Of a DNA stretch of 64,000 nucleotides, positions 16,098 through 25,878 are shown one piece after another. The stretch covers positions 3,534,001-3,598,000 of the forward strand of contig OZ241874.1 of assembly GCA_965203305.1 (NCBI GenBank), written 5' to 3'. Position numbers and translations under genes: made by a program. Position 1 is the first letter of the stretch. Each line of letters begins with the position of its first letter. This DNA is from Bin80 sp965203305 (GTDB lineage Bacteria > Bacteroidota > Rhodothermia > Rhodothermales > Bin80). The notes beneath the pieces were generated by a model. That model was not told the origin of the DNA. It searched no databases and worked only from the letters and a program-made list of their open reading frames with translations.

Positions 16098-16451
16098 GCC
16101 AGGTGCTCAATGACTGCCTAGGTTCCTTCGGAGAGGGAAACCGATTCAATGCGTCTCCTCAGAGTTTAGGCAAATGCTAGCGCATTGCAGTCAGAATTGC
16201 CATGTGCCGAGATGTTGGGAGTAAAAGCGCAGCTGCCTATATTAGCCCCTTCCCCAGTGAAATGGATCATATCGTATTTCTTGGGGATTGGGAAGAGATA
16301 TAGAGAGAATTGATTGACAGACATGTCAATGAGTTATACAAGCTCTGCAGGAATATCAACTGGAGGAGGTTTGTTGCCCCGAAAATGCTTACAAGTACGC
16401 AGAGTCCTTTACCGAAGTATTTTAGCAGAAGGCTCTATTGACTAAACTGGA
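16098..16451. other. Intergenic region upstream of greA
   Basis: 354 bp without a gene. TTGACA at 16314 and TATACA at 16335 resemble a sigma-70 promoter but with a short 15-bp spacer, so this is only suggestive. Nothing else recognised. Confidence 0.4.
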
Positions 16452-16931
16452 ATGCCTGTATACCTTACCGAAAAAGCACTTGAAAAACTCAAGGCAGATA
16501 TTCATCATGCCCGGACGGTGGAACGCAAGCGCATCTCGAATGAGATCGCCGAAGCACGCGCTCATGGCGATCTATCAGAAAATGCGGAATATGATGCTGC
16601 AAAAGAAGCTCAGGGGAAGCTTGAGGCTCACATTGCCCAGATGGAGAATACCCTTGCAGAGGCTCGAGTTCTTGATGAAAATACTGTGGATGCCTCGAAG
16701 GTGCGTATTCTGTCAACCGTGCGCTTCAGAAATAACAAAACCGGAGTAGACAAGGTGGTGACTCTGGTTTCTGCCCCGGAGGCAGATGTATCTCAGGGAC
16801 GCATTCCGATTACCAGCCCCATCGGCAAGGGACTCCTTGGAAAAGCTGTGGGAGAAGAAGCAATCATTCAGGTTCCCGCGGGGGAACTGCATGTGAAGGT
16901 TCTGGAAATTACACGTAATGCTCAGGGTTGA
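16452..16931 (+). CDS. greA: Transcription elongation factor GreA
   Basis: 159 residues, normal GreA length. The N-terminal antiparallel coiled coil (about 1-75) includes the tip block ARAHGDLSENAEYDAAKEAQ, whose acidic residues reach into the RNA polymerase secondary channel and stimulate transcript cleavage. The C-terminal FKBP-like domain (about 80-155) has the closing blocks ITSPIGKGLLGKAVGEE and GELHVKVLEI. It rescues backtracked polymerase in the cytoplasm. Its last 14 bp overlap the ltaE start, so the two genes are probably co-transcribed and translationally coupled. Confidence 0.97.
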   Translation: MPVYLTEKALEKLKADIHHARTVERKRISNEIAEARAHGDLSENAEYDAAKEAQGKLEAHIAQMENTLAEARVLDENTVDASKVRILSTVRFRNNKTGVDKVVTLVSAPEADVSQGRIPITSPIGKGLLGKAVGEEAIIQVPAGELHVKVLEITRNAQG

Positions 16932-17949
16932 CCTGCGCAGTGATACGGTGACACACCCTTCTGCGGGGATGCGCCGCGCAATGGCGGAAGCCGAGGTGGG
17001 AGATGATGTGCTCGGAGAGGATCCGACTACCAAGGCACTGCAGGACAAGGTTGCTGATTTGCTTGGCAAGGAAGCCGCCCTCTTCGTTCCCTCGGGGATG
17101 ATGGGGAATCAACTGGGGATTTATACGCAAACTCGCCCCGGTGATGAGGTGATTGTGGAGCGCAAGGGCCACATCTTCAACTATGAGTCTGGATCCGCCG
17201 GCAGCTTGTCTGGGGTTACGCTGCATGTGATCAGTGGAGAGGATGGGCGGTTTACCAGAGAGCAGTTTCTGGATGCACTGAGGCGCGGAAATTACTGGGA
17301 ATCCCGCTCTGCCCTGATCTGTCTGGAAAATACGCTTAATGCGGCGGGCGGACTGCTGTATCCACTCACAGAACTGAAAGAACTGACCGACTGTGCCCGC
17401 GATCACGGGCTGTCCTGCCACCTTGACGGTGCCAGACTCTGGAATGCTTCAGTTGCTACTGGTATTCCAGTGAGGGAGTATGCCGCTCCCTTTGATACAG
17501 TGACGGTGTGTGTTTCCAAGGGACTGGGAGCACCAGTGGGGTCCGTCTTTGCGGGAAGTGAAGAAATTGTTCGACGGGCCCATCGCCGCCGAAAAGAACT
17601 GGGATCAGGAATGCGCCAGTCGGGGATTCTGGCTGCTGCAGGCCTTTATGCGATTGAGCATCATCTTGCTGATCTGGAGCAGGATCACGCGCATGCCCAG
17701 CGTCTGGCACAGGGACTGCAGCAGGTTCTATCTTTGTATGTCCCGCCCCCGCAGACCAATATCGTTCTGATTCATCTGGAAGGACAGTCAATCACGCCAG
17801 ATGCTTTTTTGAAACGCCTGCGAGCTCACGGGGTAGCCATGGTTGCAACTGGATCCAAAACAATACGAGCCGTCACACACAGAGATATTCAGACTGCAGA
17901 TATCGATGAAGCAATTCTGGCTGTCAGCCGGGTGCTTGACTCACGGTAA
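16918..17949 (+). CDS. ltaE: Low-specificity L-threonine aldolase
   Basis: 343-residue fold-type I PLP enzyme that splits L-threonine or L-allo-threonine into glycine and acetaldehyde. Family blocks: VDLRSDTVTHPS at the N-terminus, GEDPTTKALQDKVA, ENTLNAAGG, HLDGARLWNA and the PLP lysine in VSKGLGAPVGSVFAG. Length is typical. It overlaps greA by 14 bp (ATG inside the greA 3' end) and its 3' end overlaps the convergent FAH-family gene by 26 bp. The C-terminal THRDIQTADIDEAI segment matches other LtaE proteins. Confidence 0.95.
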   Translation: MLRVDLRSDTVTHPSAGMRRAMAEAEVGDDVLGEDPTTKALQDKVADLLGKEAALFVPSGMMGNQLGIYTQTRPGDEVIVERKGHIFNYESGSAGSLSGVTLHVISGEDGRFTREQFLDALRRGNYWESRSALICLENTLNAAGGLLYPLTELKELTDCARDHGLSCHLDGARLWNASVATGIPVREYAAPFDTVTVCVSKGLGAPVGSVFAGSEEIVRRAHRRRKELGSGMRQSGILAAAGLYAIEHHLADLEQDHAHAQRLAQGLQQVLSLYVPPPQTNIVLIHLEGQSITPDAFLKRLRAHGVAMVATGSKTIRAVTHRDIQTADIDEAILAVSRVLDSR

Positions 17950-18589
17950 TCGCAAGCGAAGGCAAAGCATTGCTGCTGGCCACCAGCCGGTCACCCGGCG
18001 CAACTGGACCAACTCCCTCTGGAGTACCGGTGTAAAGCAGGTCTCCCCGCTCCAGTGTGAATATTCGGGAGCAATAGGAGATCAAATATGCAACAGAAAA
18101 GATCATGTCTCCGGTGTGTCCATTCTGTGTGATGAAATCATTCACCTTGAGCTTCAGTGTTATGTTTTGGGGGTCTTTGATTTCTTCTGCGGGAATCAAC
18201 TCTCCGAGCGGTGCAAACGTATCAAATCCTTTGGCAATGCTCCACGGATTCCCCTTTTCCTTTGCTTCAGACTGTAAATCCCGTGCCGTCATGTCAAGTC
18301 CGATTGCATAGGCAGCTACATGCTCAAGACTGCTCCCTGCAGGGATATTCTTGCCATCCTTTCCAATCATGACAACCAGTTCTACTTCGTGATGTACATT
18401 TGGGGACATGGGCGGGAGCATAACTGATTCCTGCGTGCGTATGATCGCAGTGGATGGCTTTAGGAACACGACGGGCTGTTTTGGGACCCTGGTGTTCATT
18501 TCTGCTGCGTGCCGCGCATAATTGCGACCGATGCAGAGAATTTTTCCTGCATGCACCTGTTCGGATGTTGACGGGTCGGTTAGAATCAT
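17924..18589 (-). CDS. Fumarylacetoacetate hydrolase-family protein (FAHD1/YcgM-like)
   Basis: 221 residues, the size of single-domain FAH proteins. Visible blocks are the start ILCIGRNYARHAAEMN, the metal-binding acids in HHEVELVVMIGK and GLDMTARDLQ, the KGFDTFAPLG block and the C-terminal GDLLYTGTPEGVGPVAPGD. Members act as acylpyruvate hydrolases or oxaloacetate decarboxylases with a divalent metal; the exact substrate cannot be told from sequence. Convergent with ltaE (26-bp overlap) and divergent from rplU, 89 bp away. Confidence 0.93.
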   Translation of the reverse strand: MILTDPSTSEQVHAGKILCIGRNYARHAAEMNTRVPKQPVVFLKPSTAIIRTQESVMLPPMSPNVHHEVELVVMIGKDGKNIPAGSSLEHVAAYAIGLDMTARDLQSEAKEKGNPWSIAKGFDTFAPLGELIPAEEIKDPQNITLKLKVNDFITQNGHTGDMIFSVAYLISYCSRIFTLERGDLLYTGTPEGVGPVAPGDRLVASSNALPSLAITVSQAPG

Positions 18590-18678
18590 GAAATCAAGTT
18601 TGGGAACCTGTTCTGTATCCAGGCATATGAGTGGGTTACCGAAAAATCAGTGCATCAAAAAACGCTTTGTCAGTACAC

Positions 18679-18999
18679 ATGTTTGCAGTTGTGAATATCA
18701 GCGGGAAGCAGTACCGTGTCGCAGAGAAAGATACGCTTTTTATCCCCTATAAGGCAGAGGCCAAAGAGGGGGATACACTCCACTTCCAGGAAGTACTCCT
18801 GGTGGCCGATCAGGAGAATGTGAAAGTTGGACATCCGCATGTTGCCGGTGCTCAGGTAGTTGGTGAGGTGATTCAGCATGTCAGAGGGGACAAGATCATT
18901 GTGTTCAAGAAAAAACGTCGCAAGCGGTACAAAGTAAAGCGCGGCCATCGGCAGCGGTATACGCAAATTCGAATTTCATCACTCTCCGCGGGAGAATAG
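18679..18999 (+). CDS. rplU: 50S ribosomal protein L21
   Basis: 106 residues starting MFAVVNISGKQYRVAE, the conserved L21 start; the longer frame beginning at 18631 is rejected on that basis. The family blocks HVRGDKIIVFKKKRRKRY and GHRQRYTQIRI are present. L21 binds 23S rRNA in the large subunit. Followed after 15 bp by rpmA, the usual arrangement. No strong Shine-Dalgarno sequence is visible, which is common in Bacteroidota. Confidence 0.98.
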   Translation: MFAVVNISGKQYRVAEKDTLFIPYKAEAKEGDTLHFQEVLLVADQENVKVGHPHVAGAQVVGEVIQHVRGDKIIVFKKKRRKRYKVKRGHRQRYTQIRISSLSAGE

Positions 19000-19014
19000 A
19001 CCAGAGAAGTTACT

Positions 19015-19278
19015 ATGGCACACAAGAAAGGAATGGGGTCCACCAGAAATGGTCGGGACTCCAACCCCAAGATGCTCGGGGTCAAGGTTTACGCAGGGCA
19101 GCACATTTCGGCTGGCGGGATTATCGTGCGCCAGAGAGGCACCCGAATCCATCCTGGTGTGAATGTTGGACGGGGCGGAGACGACACGCTCTATGCCCGT
19201 GCGGAGGGCACTGTTCGATATGCAAACGGGCGGAAGAATCGCAAGATCGTTCATGTTGATCCCGTTGCGACAGCCTGA
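19015..19278 (+). CDS. rpmA: 50S ribosomal protein L27
   Basis: 87 residues, full length: MAHKKGMGSTRNGRDS start, then GVKVYAGQHISAGGIIVRQRG and HPGVNVGRGGDDTLYA. L27 sits near the peptidyl transferase centre, with its N-terminal tail contacting tRNA. There is no Firmicutes-type N-terminal extension, so no processing is needed. Second gene of the rplU-rpmA operon; the PpiD-like foldase starts 58 bp downstream. Confidence 0.98.
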   Translation: MAHKKGMGSTRNGRDSNPKMLGVKVYAGQHISAGGIIVRQRGTRIHPGVNVGRGGDDTLYARAEGTVRYANGRKNRKIVHVDPVATA

Positions 19279-19336
19279 CTGGCAAAAAGTGCTCCAGCAT
19301 CTTATTTCATCACTCCCTGACATGTAATTCGACCCA

Positions 19337-21436
19337 ATGGGGACAATGAATCGCATGCGGGAAAACACGGGTGTTGTCCTGTGGATTCTCGTTATTTCTT
19401 TCGGAGGACTCTGGGTGCTTCAGGATTCCGGTGTTTTTGACACGATTGGTACAGATCCGCTTGGAAAAGTGATCGTCGTGAATGGAGACCCCATTACTCG
19501 GGATGTCTACAGTCGGCAACTGGAAGCGCAGCTGGAACAGGTCCGGCGCATCAACAATGGGAATGTCCCGCCGCAGCGACGGGAAGCGGAACGCGAGCGA
19601 GTATTCAATGTGCTGGTGGATAACAAATTGCGAGAGCATGTGATGGATGAGATCGGTGTCACGGTTAGTGACACGGAGGTTCGGGAACTCATCCTTGGAG
19701 ACAATCCGCACTGGATCGTGAGACAGCAATTCTCGGACGGACAGGGCGGAATTAACCGTGCCCTCATTCAGAATGTAATAGATGATCCCGCGCAGTCACA
19801 GGCCCTCATTCAACTAGAGGAGTATATTCGGCTGGATCGCCGGGAACAGCGGCTGAATCATCTTCTGGAAGCCTCTGTACGTGTCTCAGAGGTTGATGCA
19901 AAAGCAGAGCGAAATCTCCTTGAGACAAGTGCCGATGCCGAATTCTTCTTCCTGAGGTATGCTGATGTACCGGACTCCCTGGTCTCTTTGACAGAACGTG
20001 ATGTGTCCAGGTACTACTCGGAAAATCGGGACGATTATGCGACGGAGAGACTGTACTCTGTTCAGATTGCATCGCTTTCACGGTTGCCTGCGCAAGAGGA
20101 TACACTCGCAATCATGCAGGAGATTGAGCGGTTGCGTCAGGAATTTTCGGAAACCGACAGTGACTCCCTGTTCCTTGCCCAGTCTGCTAGTGATACAGAG
20201 TGGTCCGATAATTTTGTCAGTGCCTCTTCGCTGTCTCCAGAGGTACTGGAAATACTCTTTGAGCAGGGCACATCTCCTCAGGCCGGAGACATGATCGGCC
20301 CGGTTGTCGTGAATGGACAGGCACAGCTGATCAAGGTAGCAGATACGCGCCCTGCCGAAGAAACGCATGTTCGTGCACGCCATATTCTGGTGAATATTGA
20401 TGAGGATGATCCTGCTTCTGCCCGTTCTTCCATACTGGATATCCGCCGCAGGATTCAGGCTGGCGAAGACTTTGCTTCCCTGGCCATTGAATTGAGTGAT
20501 GACACAGGAAGTGGTTCCAATGGCGGAGATCTGGGGTGGTTTGGCCCGGGGCGAATGGTGGAACCCTTTGAAGATGCTGCTTTTGGAGCAGCCATCGGGA
20601 GACTTGTTGGCCCCGTTGAAACGGACTTTGGATTCCATCTGATTGAAGTTACCCACCGCGCCGCTGTAGATGTACAACTGTCTCGGCTGGGCTACATGAT
20701 TAATGTATCGGTTGCTACGCTCAACAGCCTTCAGGAATCACTGGAAGACCTGCGTTATTATGCCGAAGAAGAGGGAGATTTTACAGGAGAAGCGGAACGG
20801 CGCGGTATTACGATTGAATCACTGCAGATTCAAGATGGGCAGACATCCATTCCTGGCTTTGGTCAGAGCTATGCGATTGAGGCGTTTTTGCGTGATGCCG
20901 GCAACGGAGATATCAGCCCTGTCATAGAGTTGAATGAAGTCGCTCTCGTGGTACATGTGATTGAGATTGATCCGGCTGGATACGAGCCACTCGAAACCGT
21001 TGAAACCCAGGTCAGGCAGCTTGCGACTTTGCAGAAAAAGCGTGAGCACCAGGTGAGCAGACTGGAATCTGCCTATGCATCCGGCGGGTTTGACGGACTT
21101 GCCGATGCACTAGGTTTTACCCCACAGATTGCTTCCGACATATCATTTGACAATCCGATCATCAGCGGGCTGGGAAGAGATTATCAGTTTGTTGGTGCCG
21201 TCCTGGCACTGAAAGCAGGGGAGGATTCTGGCGTTCTGGCTGGAGATAATGGAGCCTATGTGATCCGTACCACCTCAGTCATTGAGCCTGACGAAATCCT
21301 GGAAGACGAACTTGAGACCGCATTAGGCAATCTTGCCAGAGAACAGCAGGATGCTGTTCGCCGGGACTGGATCAATTCGCTGCGTGAATCTGCAAAGATT
21401 GAGGATCTTCGGACAGACTTGTTGCCGTTGCAGTAA
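19337..21436 (+). CDS. PpiD/SurA-like peptidyl-prolyl isomerase foldase
   Basis: 699 residues. A single N-terminal membrane helix (about 12-30, VVLWILVISFGGLWVL) leaves the rest in the periplasm. A SurA_N-type chaperone region (about 45-200) precedes a parvulin rotamase domain at about 342-450 with VRARHILVN, SNGGDLGWFGPGRMVEPFEDAAF and DFGFHLIEV, followed by a long C-terminal chaperone region. This is the PpiD layout: membrane-anchored, helping newly exported outer-membrane and secreted proteins fold. It probably shares transcription with rplU-rpmA. The start could also be the ATG three or five codons in. Confidence 0.92.
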   Translation: MGTMNRMRENTGVVLWILVISFGGLWVLQDSGVFDTIGTDPLGKVIVVNGDPITRDVYSRQLEAQLEQVRRINNGNVPPQRREAERERVFNVLVDNKLREHVMDEIGVTVSDTEVRELILGDNPHWIVRQQFSDGQGGINRALIQNVIDDPAQSQALIQLEEYIRLDRREQRLNHLLEASVRVSEVDAKAERNLLETSADAEFFFLRYADVPDSLVSLTERDVSRYYSENRDDYATERLYSVQIASLSRLPAQEDTLAIMQEIERLRQEFSETDSDSLFLAQSASDTEWSDNFVSASSLSPEVLEILFEQGTSPQAGDMIGPVVVNGQAQLIKVADTRPAEETHVRARHILVNIDEDDPASARSSILDIRRRIQAGEDFASLAIELSDDTGSGSNGGDLGWFGPGRMVEPFEDAAFGAAIGRLVGPVETDFGFHLIEVTHRAAVDVQLSRLGYMINVSVATLNSLQESLEDLRYYAEEEGDFTGEAERRGITIESLQIQDGQTSIPGFGQSYAIEAFLRDAGNGDISPVIELNEVALVVHVIEIDPAGYEPLETVETQVRQLATLQKKREHQVSRLESAYASGGFDGLADALGFTPQIASDISFDNPIISGLGRDYQFVGAVLALKAGEDSGVLAGDNGAYVIRTTSVIEPDEILEDELETALGNLAREQQDAVRRDWINSLRESAKIEDLRTDLLPLQ

Positions 21437-21532
21437 AGCCCCGGCGCATGCCAGCAGCCGGATTTACGACACTGACCTTCCTTCTCTCCGCTCTCCCAAA
21501 GTTCTTCCACTTGCCTGCGCGGATTGTCCCGC

Positions 21533-22681
21533 TCACGGGATTCGGGCTAGTGCCTGGTCCAGGTCTTCCATCAGGTCCTCTGCGTCTTCAATCCCGATTG
21601 ACAGTCGTACCATGCTGTCGTTCAGTCCCATTTTCGTGCGCTCCTCGGGGGTAAGAGCACCGTGTGACATCGTTGCCGGATGTCCGATCAGGCTCTCCAC
21701 GCCACCAAGGCTCTCGGCAAAGATGAATACCCTCATTGCCTGCAGAACTCTTCTGGTTTCCTCTGATGAAGATGTCTTGAGTACGGCAGCCATCATGCCT
21801 CCGAAATCCTTCATTTGTTTTTTGGCGACGGCATGTCCCGGATCTGACTCCAAGCCGGGATAATTGACATGAGCTACCCTGGGATGATCGTTCAGGTAGG
21901 CTGCGATCTTTCGTGCGTTTGCACAGTGAAGGTCCATCCGGACATGAAGTGTTTTCGTGCCTCGAAGAACCAGAAAGCAGTCCATCGGACCGGGAATGGC
22001 ACCCACGTTCTTGATCTGCAGACGCAGATGTTCGGCCCACTCATCACTGTTCGTGCACACGAAACCGCCAATCAGATCTGAATGACCGCCAAGATATTTT
22101 GTCGTGGAGTGAAGAACCAGGTCTGCCCCCAGAGCCAGCGGCTGCTGCAGATAGGGGGATGCAAATGTATTGTCTGCGACAACTGTTGCATCTGCGGAAT
22201 GGGCACAGTCCGCAATGGCTGCAATATCCACGACTTGTGCCAAGGGGTTTGTCGGAGATTCAACCCAGACTACTTTGGTAGCAGGTGTTAGTGCCTGTGC
22301 CAGAGAAGTAACATCTGCAAGATTTGTAAAGGTTACCTGTATGCCTATGGGAGCCAGTACCTGCTTCAGATAGCGATAATTCCCTCCATACATGTCTTCG
22401 GACGCAACAATATGATCTCCAGGGCGCAATGCACGCAGGATTCCATCGGTTGCGGACATTCCAGATGCAAAGGCGATTCCATGGACGGCATTTTCCAGGC
22501 TGGCCAAGTTCTTTTCCAGCATGGTACGGGTCGGGTTTGTCGCCCGACCATACTCGTATGCAGATGAACTTCCCTCTGGCTGCTGCCTGTATGTAGAGGT
22601 TTGATAGATTGGCGGCATGACAGAACCGGTAGTCTCATCCGGGCTTTGTCCGGCATGCACGGCCCGTGTTGCAAAACGCAT
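21533..22681 (-). CDS. Trans-sulfuration PLP enzyme (cystathionine gamma-synthase/beta-lyase family)
   Basis: 382 residues starting MRFATRAVHAGQSPDE, the conserved family start, so the 41 upstream codons are left out. Fold-type I PLP enzyme. Blocks: PPIYQTSTYRQ, YEYGRATNPTR, FASGMSATDGIL, WVESPTNPL, VADNTFASP, PLP lysine in HSTTKYLGGHSD, and the C-terminal SLGGVESLIGHPATMSHGAL and VRLSIGIEDAEDL. The family interconverts cysteine, homocysteine and cystathionine; which reaction applies here cannot be decided by eye. Third gene of a minus-strand run after dapF and the TPR lipoprotein, with 41 bp to the latter. Confidence 0.94.
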   Translation of the reverse strand: MRFATRAVHAGQSPDETTGSVMPPIYQTSTYRQQPEGSSSAYEYGRATNPTRTMLEKNLASLENAVHGIAFASGMSATDGILRALRPGDHIVASEDMYGGNYRYLKQVLAPIGIQVTFTNLADVTSLAQALTPATKVVWVESPTNPLAQVVDIAAIADCAHSADATVVADNTFASPYLQQPLALGADLVLHSTTKYLGGHSDLIGGFVCTNSDEWAEHLRLQIKNVGAIPGPMDCFLVLRGTKTLHVRMDLHCANARKIAAYLNDHPRVAHVNYPGLESDPGHAVAKKQMKDFGGMMAAVLKTSSSEETRRVLQAMRVFIFAESLGGVESLIGHPATMSHGALTPEERTKMGLNDSMVRLSIGIEDAEDLMEDLDQALARIP

Positions 22682-22722
22682 AGCTGTTGAGTGATTGATC
22701 AATGAAAATTTAGTGGAATCTC

Positions 22723-23967
22723 TTATTGGCCGGCACAGACTCTGGCCTCCTCTGCACGCGATCTCTGATTGGTCTGTGCATATGCCCGATACAAGGCATC
22801 GCACACGCCACTGGTGTCCGACAGATCACTTTCCATTAGTTCTCTGGCAGCTTCCAGATGTACAATGGCTTGTCGGAACAGATTGGATTTAGACTGCTCC
22901 AGGGTATTTTTTTGATCTTCCAGTCGGGCAGTTTCCTGTGAGGAGAGCCGTCTCGCGCCGTTTCGGAGAGAATTTTCCACAGTTCGGTACTGCCCGTCAA
23001 CGCTTACCCCGTAATTTACATAGGCTGCCCCCAGATTGAACAGTGCATTTACATAGGACGAGTCCAGCACAACAGCTTTCTGCAGCATCCTGATTGCTCC
23101 CTCGTGATCTTCCTGTCGCAACAGCAAGGTGCCATAGTTGTAGAGATAGATCGGGTCATCTTGTTCCATTGGAAAAATTTCTTCATAGAAGGATTTTGCC
23201 TCTGTCGTCATGTCGGATGCTGCGTACGCATTGAGCAGAAGCCTTCGGATTTCCTCGTCACTCGGGTACTGCTCTCGTGCCATTTCAAGAACTCGGATCA
23301 TTTCACGATAATAGGCCGGGCGTGTCTGGGAATCGGCCAGCTCCATTGCCATGAGATCATATGTCTGTGCCAGATAGATGAATAGTTTCCGGTCTTTATT
23401 TCCCAGGGCAATTGCGGCTTCAAAGGCATCTGCTGCTTCCTGTGCGGCCCCGGCATTGTAGTAGGCATAAGCTTCATTGATGAGAGCATCCACAGAATCC
23501 GGGAGGATCATGGACGCATTTCGAAAATGACGCGCAGCTGTTACGAACCGGTCTGCTCGCTCCCGTCCTCCCGACTGATCTGCATCTCTGTATGCCTCCA
23601 TGGCCAGAACGAACTCATTCCCGTACAGTCTGGAGCGCTGCCTTGTCACATGCGAAAGATTTTCCGGGTCCAGCATCAATGCTTGCGTATAGGCACCGAC
23701 CATCTCCCCCACATATCCGGTTCGTTCCTCATCATAAGATGTCTCGGACAACAGTTCAGCCAGGATGTCTCCTTTCAGGACATGTGCTTCGGCATTATCG
23801 GGTTCCGTTTCCAGAGCTTTATTGATATTTTCGAGTGCACGCTGGTAGTCTTTATTGCGCAAGTCAAACCGTGCTCCTTTAACATTCGGGTTGCTTCCGC
23901 AGCCCCCCGCGGCCCCAAGGAGTAAAACCACAAGGAACCAGTTTATGGTTGGCAGTATTCGTTTCAT
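22723..23967 (-). CDS. TPR-repeat lipoprotein
   Basis: 414 residues from the start MKRILPTINWF. The signal ends LLLGAAGGC, a lipobox that would place the protein in the periplasm, lipid-anchored. At least six TPR-like helical pairs follow, such as YQRALENINKALETEPDNAEAHVLKGD and EGAIRMLQKAVVLDSSYVNALFNLG (each quoted in part; unit about 34 residues). TPR lipoproteins usually act as scaffolds in envelope assembly. Located between dapF (62 bp upstream) and the PLP enzyme, same strand; the extra 22 upstream codons are not needed. Confidence 0.85.
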   Translation of the reverse strand: MKRILPTINWFLVVLLLGAAGGCGSNPNVKGARFDLRNKDYQRALENINKALETEPDNAEAHVLKGDILAELLSETSYDEERTGYVGEMVGAYTQALMLDPENLSHVTRQRSRLYGNEFVLAMEAYRDADQSGGRERADRFVTAARHFRNASMILPDSVDALINEAYAYYNAGAAQEAADAFEAAIALGNKDRKLFIYLAQTYDLMAMELADSQTRPAYYREMIRVLEMAREQYPSDEEIRRLLLNAYAASDMTTEAKSFYEEIFPMEQDDPIYLYNYGTLLLRQEDHEGAIRMLQKAVVLDSSYVNALFNLGAAYVNYGVSVDGQYRTVENSLRNGARRLSSQETARLEDQKNTLEQSKSNLFRQAIVHLEAARELMESDLSDTSGVCDALYRAYAQTNQRSRAEEARVCAGQ

Positions 23968-24029
23968 GGGAGAGAGAAGTTTTGGAGACGTTGACTCTTG
24001 GTTACGCAAGCAGTTCAAATGTGGTTTCT

Positions 24030-24875
24030 TCACAGGGGAATTTCCAGTTCCATGGAACCGCGATAGACGGTTTCAGTGGATCCCTCCAGATATATGCGAT
24101 CTCCTTCCAGACCAACCGTCAGTATTCCCCCCGGCATTTGTACGTTGCACACATCCGCTGTGATGAGATTGGCTTTTCGTGCGGCAACCATACTTGCGAT
24201 TGCCCCCGTTCCACAGGCAAGGGTTTCTGCTTCAACTCCCTTCTCGAATGTTCGAACATGCAAACATTCACTCTCAGAATCTACTGCCACAAGGTTAACA
24301 TTTGCTCCTTCGGGTTCCAGTGCTGGATCGTTGCGGAGCAGAGGTCCCCAATGCTCTATCTGCGGTTGGTTCACACTGGATGTGAAACATACGAGATGCC
24401 AGGTTCCCGTCCACAGGTAATGCACAGAGCTGATTTCTTCTGGAAGAGGAAAGTACAGGATGACGGAATTATTGTATTGTACAGGTGCATCCAGATAGAT
24501 ACGAACAGGATCACTTGCAGGAACAAGCACCTCGCAAGTCCCTGAAGCCGTCTGCATATATGCAGTACTCTTGGGAATTCCACTTTCACAGGCAAATCTG
24601 GCCAGACAGCGTGCCCCGTTTCCGCACATTGTACCTTCACTGCCATCCGCGTTTATGTAGATCATGCGGTAATCTGTATCCGACGATTCTGCGTTCGCCA
24701 GTGCCAGAATGCCATCTGCTCCGATGCCGGTCCGTCTTGGACACACCTTTTTTGCGAGGGAGGAGAGCTCCGAAACCGAAAACTCATAGAACCGGTTGTC
24801 TATCACGATAAAGTCATTCCCGGCACCATTCATTTTCGTAAATTCAACGATGAGTGTACGTTTCATTTCAGACAC
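24030..24875 (-). CDS. dapF: Diaminopimelate epimerase
   Basis: 281 residues. Converts LL- to meso-diaminopimelate for lysine and peptidoglycan synthesis, using two cysteines as acid and base: MCGNGARC and LACGTGA, both present. Other blocks are FTKMNGAGNDFIVID at the start, RTGIGADGIL and VKM-like C-terminal VQMPGGILTVGLEGD. Length is typical. Starts at 24875 (MSEMKRT) or three codons on. First gene of the minus-strand run and divergent from phoH with 55 bp between. Confidence 0.96.
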   Translation of the reverse strand: MSEMKRTLIVEFTKMNGAGNDFIVIDNRFYEFSVSELSSLAKKVCPRRTGIGADGILALANAESSDTDYRMIYINADGSEGTMCGNGARCLARFACESGIPKSTAYMQTASGTCEVLVPASDPVRIYLDAPVQYNNSVILYFPLPEEISSVHYLWTGTWHLVCFTSSVNQPQIEHWGPLLRNDPALEPEGANVNLVAVDSESECLHVRTFEKGVEAETLACGTGAIASMVAARKANLITADVCNVQMPGGILTVGLEGDRIYLEGSTETVYRGSMELEIPL

Positions 24876-24930
24876 TTTTACCGCTCCGGCTGGTTGAATA
24901 CTAATCTTTGGAATCGAAAGCAGATATCCA

Positions 24931-25878
24931 TTGCCAGAAACTACACTTACGCTTGATCACGCTGACTCTCTTCTGCTGTTCGGTACGCATGATGCGCACC
25001 TGAAGCGAATTGAAGAAACCTTCCCGGATATCCAGATCATTGCGAGAGGGAATCAGGTTCACCTTCGGGGCCTTGGCAGTACGCTTGAATCAATCAAACA
25101 TGCTTTTTCCGAACTCGCATCCGTTGCGGACCGAAACGGATCTGTGACCCCGGAGGACCTTGACACTGTCCTCGCCATGGCAACCTCCGACCCGAGACTG
25201 TCCAGCAAAGGAGTTGGCAATGTGGTGTTATACACACCTGCGGGCAACATGATCAAGACCAAGACCCCGGGACAGGCGAGATTGTTTGCGGAGACGCGGA
25301 AGAACGATGTCGTTTTTGCGATTGGTCCGGCAGGTACGGGGAAGACCTACATAGCTGTTGCACTTGCAGTAGCAGCCCTGAAAGTCAGACAAGTGAAACG
25401 GATTGTTCTTTGTCGTCCTGCGGTGGAAGCGGGAGAGCGTCTTGGATTTCTGCCGGGTGATTTTCGCGACAAGATTGATCCGTATCTGCGCCCTCTCTAC
25501 GATGCACTGGAGGAGTTTATGCCTGCTGAAAAGCTCTCGGCATACATGGAGGATCATACCATAGAGATTGTCCCTCTTGCTTTCATGCGCGGGCGTACTC
25601 TAAATTCTTCCTATGTTATTCTTGACGAGGCCCAGAATGCGACGGCAATGCAGATGAAGATGTTTCTTACACGTCTGGGGGTCAGCAGCCGTGCCATTAT
25701 TACGGGAGATCTCACCCAGATTGACATTCAGGACCCTCAGCAAAGCGGTCTTCTGGAGGCACAATCTATTCTGAAAGATATCAACGGGATCAGCTTTGTG
25801 CATTTCAGCAAGATTGATGTCGTACGCCACAGACTGGTCAAGGCGATCATCAATGCCTATGAGTCCAGTGGGCAGTAA
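24931..25878 (+). CDS. phoH: PhoH-family ATPase
   Basis: 315 residues. N-terminal KH-like segment, then the PhoH P-loop domain with Walker A GPAGTGKTY, the block KRIVLCRPAVEAGERLGFLPG, Walker B SYVILDEAQNATAMQMKMFLTR and sensor block AIITGDLTQIDI. PhoH/YbeZ proteins are cytoplasmic ATPases linked to RNA metabolism and ribosome maturation. The start codon appears to be TTG: the in-frame upstream stretch has a stop at 24895-24897 and no ATG. The usual partner ybeY does not follow here. Confidence 0.93.
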   Translation: MPETTLTLDHADSLLLFGTHDAHLKRIEETFPDIQIIARGNQVHLRGLGSTLESIKHAFSELASVADRNGSVTPEDLDTVLAMATSDPRLSSKGVGNVVLYTPAGNMIKTKTPGQARLFAETRKNDVVFAIGPAGTGKTYIAVALAVAALKVRQVKRIVLCRPAVEAGERLGFLPGDFRDKIDPYLRPLYDALEEFMPAEKLSAYMEDHTIEIVPLAFMRGRTLNSSYVILDEAQNATAMQMKMFLTRLGVSSRAIITGDLTQIDIQDPQQSGLLEAQSILKDINGISFVHFSKIDVVRHRLVKAIINAYESSGQ